NCBI GenBank assembly: GCA_963799245.1
Contig: CAWCWN010000003.1
Span: 434,001-498,000 of the forward strand
Length of the DNA stretch: 64,000 nucleotides
Source of the DNA: CAWCWN01 sp963799245
GTDB taxonomy: Bacteria; Chloroflexota; Ktedonobacteria; Ktedonobacterales; Ktedonobacteraceae
Direction: 5' to 3'
Part shown: positions 51,271 to 60,952 of the stretch, in pieces
Position numbering within the stretch: position 1 is the stretch's first letter
Layout of the letters: every line of letters starts with the position of its first letter
Made by a program: the position numbers and the translations under genes
Notes under the pieces: generated by a model
What the model was told of the DNA's origin: nothing
Databases searched by the model: none
What the model saw: the letters and a program-made list of their open reading frames with translations, nothing else

Positions 51271-53721
51271 TCAGGCGCTCAACTTCACGATCGTCACCCC
51301 ATCACCGCCCTCGTTGGATGGAGCTGGGGTATACGATTTGACCAGGGGATGATGAGCAAGCTGCTGGCGCACGGCCGAGCGCAGCGCACCTGTGCCTTTG
51401 CCATGCACGATGCGCACAGTGGACATACCCGTCATGGCAGCGTCATTTAGATATGTCTCCAGCTCTTCTAATGCGTCCTCGACACGCCAGCCGCGCATAT
51501 CCAGCTGTAAAGCGACCTCGGGGCGATCCTCGTAGCGCGGCACGACGATCGCTGGCTGCGCTCGCTCGGCCGCCGTGGCCTTGCGCTTACTCACTCGCTC
51601 CAGGTTATCCACACTCACGCGGATTCGCAGGGCTCCCATCTGCACATCGGCCTCGCCGCGATCAGCCGCAAGGCCAAGCACTTCGGCATTCTGTCCAAAA
51701 CTCAGCACGCGCACCGTATCACCGCTGCGCAGTGGTCCCTCGAACTTTTCATCCGCCACCTCCTCTTTTCTCGCAGAGGTACGCCCTGGCTGTGGCAACG
51801 GCGTTACCTTCTCCTCGAGTTCCTGTACCCTTTGACGCGCCTCGCCCAGGCGATCACGCGTCATGTTCACACGGCTCACGTCGACCCTGACCTTGGCCAG
51901 CGCCCGGCGTACCTCGTCCAGCTCACGCTCAGCCTGGCTGCGCGCATCATTGATGACCTTGACGCGCTGTTCATCCAGCTGGTGACGCTCCTGCTCAAGC
52001 TGTTTGCGCTGGTATTGGGCCTCGACGCGCTCCATATTGAGGTGAAAGCGCTCGTCCTCAAGTGCCTGGCGCTCGGATTGCAGCCCCTCAAGCAGATTCT
52101 CCATGCGCACGCCGGCGCTCCCCAGATAATCACGCGCGCGCTCGATAACACTCTCATCAAGCCCCAGCCGGCTGGCGATCGCCAGGGCATTGCTGCGGCC
52201 GGGCAGACCGATACTCAGGCGATAGGTGGGCGAGAGCGTCTCGATATTGAACTCGACCGAGGCGTTGACCACCCCCGGCTGCTCGTGCGCAAATGCTTTG
52301 AGCTCAGAATAGTGGGTAGTCGCAACTGTTGTCACATGTCGTTCCAGCAAGTACGTCAGGATAGCGCGCGCCAGGGCCGAGCCCTCACTGGGATCGGTAC
52401 CCGCGCCCAACTCATCGAGCAGCACCAGTACAGGCGCCAGCGGCTGTCCTCCAGCTCTAGTCACCAGGGTTTCCGCCAGTTTACCGCGTATGTCTGGAGC
52501 TGTGTCTTTCTCGGCCTCAATGCGGTGCAGGAACTCGATGATGCGACTCAGGTGGGACGAGAAGGTGCTCAGGCTCTGCTCAATACTCTGCTCATCGCCA
52601 ATGTCGGCAAAGATGTCTGCAAAGATAGCTATCTCCGAAGCCTCATCCGCCGGGATATGCAGCCCGGCCTGGGCCATCAGCGTCAGCAAACCTACCGTCT
52701 TCAGGGCAACCGTTTTCCCGCCTGTATTCGGGCCGGTAATCACCACCATGAAGAATTCGCGCCCCAGGTGAAAGTTGATCGGCACAACATTTCCGCTCAG
52801 CAAGGGGTGGCGGGCATTGCGCAGGTCGATACGACCTTCAGCATTCAGGCGTGGCTCGGTCGAGCGCGTCATACGCCCATAGCGGGCCTTCGCCAGGTGG
52901 AGATCAAAATCAGCCAGCAATTCGACTGCTACCTTGAGCGTCTCCGCAGCGCGTCCAATCTCGAGCGAGAGCACACGCAGAATGCGTTCGATCTCCTGGC
53001 GCTCCTCGATCTGCAACTGGCGCAGCCTGTTATTGAGTTCAACGACCACCATCGGTTCGATGAAGACCGTCGCTCCACTGGAGGATTGGTCATGAACGAT
53101 CCCGCGCACCTGGCTGCGACTCTCGGCCTTGACCGGGAGCACATAGCGATCATTGCGCAGCGTAATGATGTGCTCCTGCAGCGCGTTGCCATATTCATTC
53201 ACCAGCGTGCGCAGCCGTTCGTGCAGGCGCTGGTTGGCCCCACGGATATCGAAGCGTAGCTTCTGGAGCGCGGGGCTGGCCGTATCCAGCACTTCACCCT
53301 CGTCGCTGATGGTCTCTTCAATACGCCTGACCAGGTGGGGTCGCCGGGGCATGTCACTGCCCAGGGCATGCAGCAGCGGGAACTCCTCCGCAGCGAGTTT
53401 TTCTAGCATCCGCGCCACATAGATCGCACTCTGACTCGTCGTCAGCACCTGCAGCAGGTCGGCAGGCGTCAGCACTCCCTCGCGTGCCGCTCGCGCCAGC
53501 AAGGGGCGGATATCATGAGCTCCACGCACACTTGCGTCGGCCTGTAAGTCGAGCAGGTGATAGGCCTCTGCCGTATAGGCGAGACGCCGCCGCGCCTCAT
53601 CCAGGTCCGCCGCGGGCTCCAGGCGCATAACCAGTTCTTTGCTGGCAGAAAAGGCGGCCTCCCGCGCCACCTTCGCCAATATTTTTGGATACTCCAGCGT
53701 TTCTATACTTTTCTCATGCAT
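51271..53721 (-). CDS. mutS2: Endonuclease MutS2
   Basis: 816 residues. MutS-core and ATPase domain: ITGPNTGGKTVALKT (Walker A), VLLDELGAGTDPSEGSA (Walker B) and TTHYSELKAFA. It lacks the mismatch-recognition domain I of MutS. A coiled coil (about 515-620) and a C-terminal Smr nuclease domain follow (LDMRGWRVEDALEELE, VRIVHGKGTGALR). Known roles of the family are suppression of homologous recombination and ribosome rescue. It converges with ecfT over 48 bp. A 475-codon open frame on the other strand is only its shadow. Confidence 0.96.
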   Translation of the reverse strand: MHEKSIETLEYPKILAKVAREAAFSASKELVMRLEPAADLDEARRRLAYTAEAYHLLDLQADASVRGAHDIRPLLARAAREGVLTPADLLQVLTTSQSAIYVARMLEKLAAEEFPLLHALGSDMPRRPHLVRRIEETISDEGEVLDTASPALQKLRFDIRGANQRLHERLRTLVNEYGNALQEHIITLRNDRYVLPVKAESRSQVRGIVHDQSSSGATVFIEPMVVVELNNRLRQLQIEERQEIERILRVLSLEIGRAAETLKVAVELLADFDLHLAKARYGRMTRSTEPRLNAEGRIDLRNARHPLLSGNVVPINFHLGREFFMVVITGPNTGGKTVALKTVGLLTLMAQAGLHIPADEASEIAIFADIFADIGDEQSIEQSLSTFSSHLSRIIEFLHRIEAEKDTAPDIRGKLAETLVTRAGGQPLAPVLVLLDELGAGTDPSEGSALARAILTYLLERHVTTVATTHYSELKAFAHEQPGVVNASVEFNIETLSPTYRLSIGLPGRSNALAIASRLGLDESVIERARDYLGSAGVRMENLLEGLQSERQALEDERFHLNMERVEAQYQRKQLEQERHQLDEQRVKVINDARSQAERELDEVRRALAKVRVDVSRVNMTRDRLGEARQRVQELEEKVTPLPQPGRTSARKEEVADEKFEGPLRSGDTVRVLSFGQNAEVLGLAADRGEADVQMGALRIRVSVDNLERVSKRKATAAERAQPAIVVPRYEDRPEVALQLDMRGWRVEDALEELETYLNDAAMTGMSTVRIVHGKGTGALRSAVRQQLAHHPLVKSYTPAPSNEGGDGVTIVKLSA

Positions 53722-53954
53722 TTGTATCTGTATCTGACCTCTATTATGAAAAACATATATACGAACGTTACTAAAAGCTTGAGATGGATATCTATTAAAA
53801 TAGCATCAATAAGATATCACATTTGCGAAGGACTTGAAAGCAGCCTACGCGGCCATAGAATTGGAACTACGCCTGGCTCTCTCCGTATACTATAGTAAAA
53901 TCCCATGGCCCTGCCTGAAGTCTGAATATCAATTGCAAGAAGTGGAGCAGTTCT

Positions 53955-54389
53955 ATGATTCTCCATCGCGGAGAGCGCGTCTTCTGGGGCGCACCCGAAG
54001 TTATCTACCTTGAAGGCACAATCAGCCAGCTGGATGAGGGCGCTCAAAGCGTCATCGTCCATGTCGACCGCGCGACGCCTCACTCCGCGCACCTGATCGA
54101 TAGCGATGTCTCCTTTGCCGCCAATGGCGTGACCCCGCTCAAGGGAGACAGCCCTCCTGGGGTGATCAGCGAGCGCAATTTGCGGCCAGCGCCAGCGCCG
54201 CGCCTGAGTGACGCAGAAAAAATATCACGCGCCGCCTCGGTTGCCGTCCACCAGCAATACGGCTACAGCCTGCCTGCGGATCAGGAGCAGGCCTTGATCG
54301 CACAGGTCGCCCAGGCCCTCAATAGCGATGCCGCCCTACGGACAAAAATCATCGCGTCAATGGATGAAATTCTCCAGCGCGAATTTTAA
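53955..54389 (+). CDS. Conserved-looking hypothetical protein, 144 residues
   Basis: Not recognised. The first half (MILHRGERVFWGAPEVIYLEG and IVHVDRATPHSAHLIDSDVSF) looks like a small beta-rich domain; the second half is helical (DAEKISRAASVAVHQQYGYSL and IIASMDEILQREF). Soluble, no Cys. GTGGAG lies 8 nt before the ATG, and codon use resembles its neighbours, so it is probably real. A TATACT near 53886 may be its -10 box. Confidence 0.65.
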   Translation: MILHRGERVFWGAPEVIYLEGTISQLDEGAQSVIVHVDRATPHSAHLIDSDVSFAANGVTPLKGDSPPGVISERNLRPAPAPRLSDAEKISRAASVAVHQQYGYSLPADQEQALIAQVAQALNSDAALRTKIIASMDEILQREF

Positions 54390-54424
54390 TTCCATGCACA
54401 GCGCGCTGGCAGTAGCGTGCGGCA

Positions 54425-54453
54425 TGGACGCCTACCTAAAAGCAGCATATACT
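54425..54453 (+). promoter_or_regulatory. Candidate promoter of the zinc-ribbon gene
   Basis: TGGACG (54425-54430), a 17-bp spacer and TATACT (54448-54453). The -10 region lies in a small dyad AGCATAT-ACT-ATATGCT (54441-54457 region), which could be an operator. Confidence 0.5.
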
Positions 54454-54538
54454 ATATGCTATAGACACGTATCATGCGTTATAAAAGCAGAGGCTCATCG
54501 AGCTAGCAAAGAAAAATAAATATAAAGGTGGTTGTTTG

Positions 54539-55327
54539 ATGAATTGTCCAAATTGCAACACTGCGCTGGATGGGCGGGCACGTTTCTGCGCAAAGTGCGG
54601 CAGCCCTGTCGTCATAGCGCCGGCGAGCAATGAACCTCCCACGCTACCCCTGAGCCAGCCACAGGCCGCGCCACCAGCGCAGCCAGCGTACTACTACCCA
54701 GGGCAGGCTCCCCCCGCCCAGGAATTAAATGCCCTGGCCAGCGCTGGCAACATGCCACTCCGGCCGCGCAAACGCCGAGGCGGCTGCTTCGTCAGGGGCC
54801 TGCTTACGCTCATCATACTGGCGCTGCTGCTCGGGGCTGGCTGGGTTTTTGGCCTGCGGCCGTACCTGCACGCCATGGCCCAGGACAAGATCGACCAGGC
54901 ATTCTCGCAGGCGGTTCAGCAGATGCCGCCCCAACTATCACAGGTGCCAGCGGGGCCGATCCCATTTAGCGAGGACATCTTCAACAATTTGATTCAGCTG
55001 ACCTTGCCGCCCAATAGCATGGTGAAGCAGGTGGTAGCGCACATTACAGCCAGCGAGATACGTGTAGATTTCCAGGTCTATGGCCTGCCCTGCGATGTCA
55101 CAGGCGTGCCGCAAGTTGTCAATCAGCAGCTTGAGATGACCAATGTCCACGTCGATGGCATAATAGGACTGATTATGTCGAATGATGAAATGGCGGCAAC
55201 TCTCAACAGGCATCTCGCCAGTGCCCAGGCCAGGTTAAATCGTCCCGTCCAGGCCGTGCAACTGGAAGATCAAAAGATGATCCTGACCTTAGGACCCGCC
55301 AGCGCTACGCCTCCCCCTCTACCCTAG
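54539..55327 (+). CDS. Zinc-ribbon membrane protein with LptC/LEA-like outer domain
   Basis: 262 residues, not recognised. N-terminal zinc ribbon (CPNCNTAL...FCAKCGSP), Pro/Gln/Ala-rich linker, basic patch RPRKRRGG, membrane helix (LLTLIILALLLGAGWVFGL) and an outside domain of about 150 residues with VDFQVYGLPCDVTGVPQ. The overall plan copies the proteins at 32387 and 33435, but the outer domain differs. AAGGTGG stands 8 nt before the ATG at 54539. Its 3' end overlaps lepB by 9 bp on the opposite strand. Confidence 0.75.
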   Translation: MNCPNCNTALDGRARFCAKCGSPVVIAPASNEPPTLPLSQPQAAPPAQPAYYYPGQAPPAQELNALASAGNMPLRPRKRRGGCFVRGLLTLIILALLLGAGWVFGLRPYLHAMAQDKIDQAFSQAVQQMPPQLSQVPAGPIPFSEDIFNNLIQLTLPPNSMVKQVVAHITASEIRVDFQVYGLPCDVTGVPQVVNQQLEMTNVHVDGIIGLIMSNDEMAATLNRHLASAQARLNRPVQAVQLEDQKMILTLGPASATPPPLP

Positions 55328-56032
55328 CAATCTCTGCGCGCTGGGCCGGCGCGAGACTATCACAACTATACCCGGCATAGCCAGGAGGAGGACATCTGCC
55401 AGCGGGTACGTTTCCCCAGGGCGTTGAGAGTCAGGGGCGAGCCCCGCCTGGTGGACGTTGGCGAACACCGCCGACTCATTAGGCAAGAGGCCGTTATTAT
55501 CCTCACCAAGCGGCCAGTAGACGAGCGCGGCCCTTCCGATAATATTGACACGTGGCACAAAGCCCCAGTCACGCGAGTCTGAGCTGCCGATGCGATTATC
55601 GCCCAGCACAAAATAGTCGTTGGGAGGAAGGAGCATATTTGAGATAGTTTTGGCAGCAAAGATATTACCCTGGTTGCGGGGGTCAACATAGGGCTCGATC
55701 AACTTCACGCCGTCAACAATGACCGTCGTGTCGTTGATCGTAATTGTATCTCCAGGGATAGCGACGATGCGCTTGATGTAGTCCTGATCAGGATGAGGAG
55801 GCGCAACGAAGACAATGACGTCGCCACGCGCGGGCGGATGAAACAGGTAGGACCACTTATCAACCAGGATCAGCTCCTTATCGTGCAGGCTTGGTTCCAT
55901 ACTATGCCCTTCAATATTAAAGTTCTGCACGGCCAGGCGAATCACTAGAAACATCAGGATCGTCAGAACGACGGTCTCTATCACTTCACGTACTAAACGA
56001 TAGCGTTTCTCAAAATCAAGTTCAACGTTCAT
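55319..56032 (-). CDS. lepB: Signal peptidase I
   Basis: 237 residues, S26 family. An N-terminal membrane helix (VIETVVLTILMFLVIRLAV) precedes the catalytic Ser in IEGHSMEPSL and the general-base Lys in DYIKRIVAIPGD; the box LGDNRIGSSDSRDWGFV follows. An extra hydrophobic segment near the C-terminus (DVLLLAMPGIVVIVS) suggests a second membrane pass. It removes signal peptides from exported proteins. GGGAGTG precedes the ATG. Confidence 0.96.
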   Translation of the reverse strand: MNVELDFEKRYRLVREVIETVVLTILMFLVIRLAVQNFNIEGHSMEPSLHDKELILVDKWSYLFHPPARGDVIVFVAPPHPDQDYIKRIVAIPGDTITINDTTVIVDGVKLIEPYVDPRNQGNIFAAKTISNMLLPPNDYFVLGDNRIGSSDSRDWGFVPRVNIIGRAALVYWPLGEDNNGLLPNESAVFANVHQAGLAPDSQRPGETYPLADVLLLAMPGIVVIVSRRPSAQRLLG

Positions 56033-56488
56033 GCATCACTCCCTATGCATATATTTCTTCACTGTGTAGTAAACTGTACCAGATGGTGTCTAGAGAAGCA
56101 AGAGATACATATTCTGCTCTTCTTTCAGCGCCGCTTGAGTACCCGCCTGGGACACGGCAGGTAATAGCAGAGCTGGACAAGAGTCATCAGGGCGCATTTC
56201 TCCTTAGTGTAGCACCGAACTGGTCTGAAATGGGCACAAATGGGCATATAGGAAATAAAGCCTAGTGCGTGCAGTGTTTCATTCTGTAGAAGAAAACGCA
56301 AATAGCGCGCTCGACAACTGGCTTGCGCGTGGAATAGCTCCCGAAATAACTATTTTTTGGCGGATTATTGTTGTATAATACGTCATATCGAACGTTTGTA
56401 TCAACAAGTTGTAGCTCACAGACTCCCCGGCGCTGACCGTCGGATGGCGTATGGGACTACGAACTTGTGGGATGGGTGGTCAAGCTGT
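56033..56488. other. Divergent intergenic region, lepB / uvrA
   Basis: 456 bp. A perfect TATAAT at 56374-56379 has no good -35 box. CGAACGTTTG, a near-palindrome at 56389-56398, follows it and could be an operator; it lacks the spaced half-sites of a CGAAC-N4-GTTCG SOS box. No gene with a ribosome site is seen. Confidence 0.4.
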
Positions 56489-59400
56489 ATGCCTCTAGAT
56501 AAAATTGTAATCCGCGGTGCTCGCGAACACAACCTGAAGAATATCGATGTTACCATACCTCGTGATCAACTAGTGGTGATCACCGGTCTCTCTGGTTCAG
56601 GCAAGAGCAGCCTCGCGTTCGACACCATTTTCGCCGAAGGACAGCGCCGTTATGTCGAGTCACTGTCGGCCTATGCACGCCAGTTCCTGGATAAAATGGA
56701 GAAGCCGGATGTAGACCATATCGACGGCCTTTCTCCCGCTATCTCAATTGACCAGAAAGGAACGACGCACAATCCCCGCTCAACCGTTGGCACGGTCACC
56801 GAAATCTACGATTATATGCGCCTGCTGTATGCGCGCATCGGTCATCCCCACTGCCCTAATTGTGGCCGCGAGGTAAGCCAGCAGACCATTCAGCAGATCG
56901 TTGATGCCGTTCTCAACCTGCCGGAGGGCGCGCGCATTATGCTACTCGCTCCACTCATTCAGGGGCGTAAAGGTGAATATAAAAATATCTTCGAGGAGAT
57001 GCGCCGTTCAGGCTATGTGCGCATACGCGTTGATGGCAAGATTCTCGAATTAAGCGCTGAAATCGAGCTGGACAAACAGAAAAAGCATACCATCGAAGTC
57101 GTTGTTGACCGCCTGATCATTCGTAAAGGGAAGAAAAACGCCGAACAGTGGCCTGAGCTGCACAAGGTGGCCGAGCGTTCCGCACCCTATGATACGCAGG
57201 CTGAGAAGCACGTAGATGGCGCAGAGGCGGTTGATCCGGCTTTCCGGCAGAGGTTGACGGACTCCCTGGAGACCACGCTGAAGCTGGGCAATGGGGTCGT
57301 ACTGGTCTCGATTATCGATGGTGAGGAGATGCTTTTTTCGGAGAAGGCCGCGTGCGTCTATTGCGGTATCAGCCTGGCTGAGATAGCGCCTCGCACCTTT
57401 AGCTTCAATAGCCCGCATGGGGCCTGCCCAACCTGTACCGGCCTGGGTACGCAGCAGGAGATCGACGCGGAACTGGTGGTCACGCATCCCGAATTAAGCC
57501 TGCAGCAGGGAGCGATTGCGCCGTGGAGCAAGGTTGTCAACGGCAGCCAGTGGCACACCTCGATCCTGGAGGCCCTGGCGCAGAAATACCAATTTAGTCT
57601 CACTACGCCCTGGCGTGAGCTGAGCGAGGAGCAGCATCAAACGGTGTTGTATGGCACTCATGAGCCGCTCACTATACGCTACACACCTCAGCACGGTCGT
57701 ACTCGCAACTATACGATCATCTTCGAGGGTGTCATTCCTAATCTGGACCGCCGCTACAAACAGACCGAAAGCGAAGCCATCCGCGAAGAGATCGAGGGCT
57801 ACATGTCGGCGCGCATCTGCCCTGCCTGTCATGGCGCTCGCCTCAAGCCGGAAGCCCTGGCCGTCACCGTGGGGGGGCGCAATATCGTCCAGGTGTCGCG
57901 CCTCTCGATCATCCTGGCCCAGCATTTTTTCAAAGATCTGGAGTCTGAAACAGCGGCGCTGCCCACCAGCGTGGCCAGCAGCTTAGCACCACTCAACGGC
58001 AATGGCAGCAAGAAAAATGGCAATGGAGCCCCCGTTAAAAGCGATCCCCTGGCTAAGATTGCACCCGATGAAGCCCTGGTACAGGGGATCCTAAGTACGC
58101 GAGAAGGGTACATCGCCCGCCAGGTTCTCAAAGAGATTCGCGCGCGCCTGCAATTCCTGATCGACGTTGGCCTGGAATACCTGACCCTTGATCGCGCTGC
58201 CGCCAGCCTCTCGGGCGGAGAGGCACAGCGCATTCGCCTGGCTACCCAGATCGGTTCAGGCCTGATGGGCGTCCTTTACATTCTCGATGAGCCAAGCATC
58301 GGGCTGCACCAGCGCGACAATGAGCGCTTGATCAAAACGCTGGTTCGCCTGCGCAACCTGGGTAATACCCTGCTGGTCGTGGAACACGACGAAGAAACTA
58401 TGCGAGCGGCCGACCATATCATCGACATCGGACCAGGCGCGGGCGAGCACGGCGGCGAGGTCGTGGCCGAGGGCAGCTATGCCGATATTGTTGCTAACAC
58501 CCATTCTCTGACGGGTGACTACCTGGCGGGGCGTCGTCGTATCGAGATTCCCCCGCAGCGCAGGGCAGGCAATGGCCATAACTTGGCGATCAAGGGCGCG
58601 CGCGAGAACAACCTCAAAAATGTCACAGTCGATATTCCTCTGGGTAAATTCGTGGCTGTCACGGGCGTCTCGGGTTCTGGCAAGAGTACGTTAATCACGG
58701 ATATCCTCTATCGCAAACTGGCCCATACCTTCTACCGCGCCCATGACAGGCCGGGAGATCACGATAGCATCGAGGGTCTGGCATTCCTGGATAAGGTTAT
58801 TGACATCGATCAGTCGCCGATTGGCCGCACGCCGCGCTCCAATCCAGCCACCTATACCAATGCCTTCACAGGTATTCGCGAGCTGTTCGCGCATGTACCA
58901 GAGGCGAAAATACGTGGTTATCAGCCAGGGCGCTTCTCCTTTAATGTCAAAGGCGGGCGTTGTGAGGCGTGTAAGGGCGAGGGTATCGTGAAAATCGAGA
59001 TGAACTTCCTGCCTGACGTATATGTCCCCTGTGAGGTTTGTAAAGGCAAACGCTATAACCGTGAGGCCCTGGAGATCCACTACAAGGGCAAAAGCATCGC
59101 CGATGTGCTGGATATGACCGTCGAAGAGGCCACTAGCTTTTTTGCCAATGTACCCTCGATCGCCAATAAAATGAAGACGCTCAACGATGTAGGCCTCGGT
59201 TATATGCGCCTGGGACAGCCCGCAACGACGCTCTCGGGTGGTGAAGCCCAGCGCGTCAAACTGGCAACGGAACTTTCCCGCCGCTCGACCGGCCGTACGA
59301 TGTATATCCTGGATGAGCCGACTACGGGCCTGCACTTCGCCGACGTGGAGCGCCTGCTGGATATTCTTCAGCGCCTGGTAGATGCAGGTAACTCGATCGT

Positions 59401-59623
59401 TGTCATCGAGCATAACCTGGATGTCATCAAGAGCGCAGACTGGTTGATTGACTTGGGGCCTGATGGCGGGGACGCGGGCGGCCAGGTCATTGCGCAGGGC
59501 TCGCCTGAAGATGTCGCCGCGAACGAGCGGTCATATACCGGCCATTTCCTCAAGCGCATGTTCAGTGAGGCAGCCGCGCCTGTACTTGCTCACCATCCTG
59601 CTCATTCTGCCGTGCTGAGTTAG
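56489..59623 (+). CDS. uvrA: Excinuclease ABC subunit A
   Basis: 1044 residues; damage-recognition ATPase of nucleotide excision repair. Two ABC halves: Walker A GLSGSGKSSLAFDT and GVSGSGKSTLITDI, signatures LSGGEAQRIRLA and LSGGEAQRVKLA, Walker B ILDEPSIGLHQ and ILDEPTTGLHF. Zinc modules: CPNCGREV..., CVYCG...CPTC, CPACHG and CEACKGEG...CEVCKGK. It is about 100 residues longer than usual, mainly through a Gly/Asn/Lys-rich insert near 505-525 (LNGNGSKKNGNG) and a C-terminal extension. ATG 56489 has GGTGG upstream and starts the normal MPLDKIVIRGAREHNLKN; the longer frame from 56357 is not supported. Confidence 0.96.
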   Translation: MPLDKIVIRGAREHNLKNIDVTIPRDQLVVITGLSGSGKSSLAFDTIFAEGQRRYVESLSAYARQFLDKMEKPDVDHIDGLSPAISIDQKGTTHNPRSTVGTVTEIYDYMRLLYARIGHPHCPNCGREVSQQTIQQIVDAVLNLPEGARIMLLAPLIQGRKGEYKNIFEEMRRSGYVRIRVDGKILELSAEIELDKQKKHTIEVVVDRLIIRKGKKNAEQWPELHKVAERSAPYDTQAEKHVDGAEAVDPAFRQRLTDSLETTLKLGNGVVLVSIIDGEEMLFSEKAACVYCGISLAEIAPRTFSFNSPHGACPTCTGLGTQQEIDAELVVTHPELSLQQGAIAPWSKVVNGSQWHTSILEALAQKYQFSLTTPWRELSEEQHQTVLYGTHEPLTIRYTPQHGRTRNYTIIFEGVIPNLDRRYKQTESEAIREEIEGYMSARICPACHGARLKPEALAVTVGGRNIVQVSRLSIILAQHFFKDLESETAALPTSVASSLAPLNGNGSKKNGNGAPVKSDPLAKIAPDEALVQGILSTREGYIARQVLKEIRARLQFLIDVGLEYLTLDRAAASLSGGEAQRIRLATQIGSGLMGVLYILDEPSIGLHQRDNERLIKTLVRLRNLGNTLLVVEHDEETMRAADHIIDIGPGAGEHGGEVVAEGSYADIVANTHSLTGDYLAGRRRIEIPPQRRAGNGHNLAIKGARENNLKNVTVDIPLGKFVAVTGVSGSGKSTLITDILYRKLAHTFYRAHDRPGDHDSIEGLAFLDKVIDIDQSPIGRTPRSNPATYTNAFTGIRELFAHVPEAKIRGYQPGRFSFNVKGGRCEACKGEGIVKIEMNFLPDVYVPCEVCKGKRYNREALEIHYKGKSIADVLDMTVEEATSFFANVPSIANKMKTLNDVGLGYMRLGQPATTLSGGEAQRVKLATELSRRSTGRTMYILDEPTTGLHFADVERLLDILQRLVDAGNSIVVIEHNLDVIKSADWLIDLGPDGGDAGGQVIAQGSPEDVAANERSYTGHFLKRMFSEAAAPVLAHHPAHSAVLS

Positions 59624-59635
59624 CTTCATCTGCCC

Positions 59636-60952
59636 CTACCCGCTCTTCAGCCGTAATAGCATGACTATCCGGTCCGCCGACGGCGGGGGCAATTCCGCTT
59701 CCCCCTGACCACTCCCCGGGCTGCCGGGGATAGGTGATGGCTCAGGCCCGTCCAGTTTGATGCGCACGCCTCGCCGGCGCTGGCGATAGTCTATCCAGGC
59801 TATCATTACGGCCATCGTTATCCCGACCAGAATGATCCCGACTAGCTTTAAAAAATGGGCATTCTGATTGCCCGACAGCAGCAGAGCCAGTAAGCCGAAG
59901 ACAAGTGAGAGCCCGTAGATTACCCAGCAGATCTGTTTGACGCTAAGCCCTGTCGCCATCAGGCGATGATGCAGGTGCGTTTTATCATAATGCAGTGGAG
60001 ATTGTCCACGGCGCATGCGATTGATGATTACGACCGCCACATCGAGGATGGGAACCCCCAGGACCATCAGGGCCAGGGCAAGCTTCGCCCCTCCCATAAT
60101 CGAGAGCACCGCCAGGCCCAGCCCGAGAAACATCGAGCCGGTGTCGCCCATAAAGATCCTGGCGGGATGCCAGTTGTGCGGAAGAAAACCGAAAACCGCC
60201 CCCGTGAAGATCGCGGAGAGCACCGCGATGCTCTGCTGCCCGGTGATAAAACTAAACAGGGTGATAAAGAGGCCGGTGATACCAACCACCCCGGTTGCCA
60301 GGCCATCCATGCCATCGATCCAGTTGACTGTGTTCATCATGCCCGCCGTCCAGAACCATGTCAGCAGGATTGCGGGAATAGCCTCAAAGGTGATGGCCGG
60401 CTGCGTGAAAGGCGTGGCGGGGTGAATAAAGAGAAAGAGCGTCGGCTGGAGATACCACGGCAGGCCAGGCTGCATCATCGCGTGTCCGATGGGATTATTG
60501 AAAGTAAATAACAGTATCCCGTGAAATACGCCGCCCCACGGTCCAAGCACGATAATAACCGCAATGGTCTGCGCCAGTAATTTTGGCAGCGGCTTCAGCC
60601 CCAGCACATCATCATAAGTATGCACCGCAACCATCAGAGCCGCGGCCGCCAGTAGCAGCCAGTAGATAACGACTTCGTTTTGCGAGCCCGGCTTGTATAA
60701 TAAGAGTGAGGCCAGCGCGAAGGCCACAAACATGGCGACGCCGCCTAGGCGAGGGACTGCCCTGATATGAACCCTGCGCGTCGCGGGATAATCCAGCCAG
60801 CCCATTTTATAGCAGAAGGCACGCACACCAAATGTCAACCCATACGTTAATACAAACGCGGCAGCCGCACCTATGACTAATGTGACAACATCCGGCAGTT
60901 GAAGGGGAATGAGCAACCATAGCTGAATGGAAATAATGCCAGCTTGAACCAT
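59636..60952 (-). CDS. WecA/MraY-family polyprenyl-phosphate sugar-1-phosphate transferase
   Basis: 438 residues, about 10 to 11 membrane helices. Motifs: HIRAVPRLGGVAMF, the Asp pair HTYDDVLGLKPLPK, NTVNWIDGMDGLATG, FMGDTGSMFLG and KTHLHHRLM. This is the WecA/TagO branch: transfer of a HexNAc-1-phosphate from UDP-HexNAc to undecaprenyl phosphate, starting a surface glycan. A Pro-rich hydrophilic tail follows. AGGAGC precedes the ATG. It converges with uvrA across 12 bp. Confidence 0.93.
   Translation of the reverse strand: MVQAGIISIQLWLLIPLQLPDVVTLVIGAAAAFVLTYGLTFGVRAFCYKMGWLDYPATRRVHIRAVPRLGGVAMFVAFALASLLLYKPGSQNEVVIYWLLLAAAALMVAVHTYDDVLGLKPLPKLLAQTIAVIIVLGPWGGVFHGILLFTFNNPIGHAMMQPGLPWYLQPTLFLFIHPATPFTQPAITFEAIPAILLTWFWTAGMMNTVNWIDGMDGLATGVVGITGLFITLFSFITGQQSIAVLSAIFTGAVFGFLPHNWHPARIFMGDTGSMFLGLGLAVLSIMGGAKLALALMVLGVPILDVAVVIINRMRRGQSPLHYDKTHLHHRLMATGLSVKQICWVIYGLSLVFGLLALLLSGNQNAHFLKLVGIILVGITMAVMIAWIDYRQRRRGVRIKLDGPEPSPIPGSPGSGQGEAELPPPSADRIVMLLRLKSG

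Noticed and set aside
51832..53259. 475-codon open frame on the plus strand
   Set aside because: Lies fully antisense to mutS2; the translation is rich in Gln, His and Arg with no domain, and no ribosome site is seen.
56389..56398. SOS (LexA) box before uvrA
   Set aside because: CGAACGTTTG lacks the four-base spacer between half-sites of the known CGAAC-N4-GTTCG box; left as an unassigned dyad.
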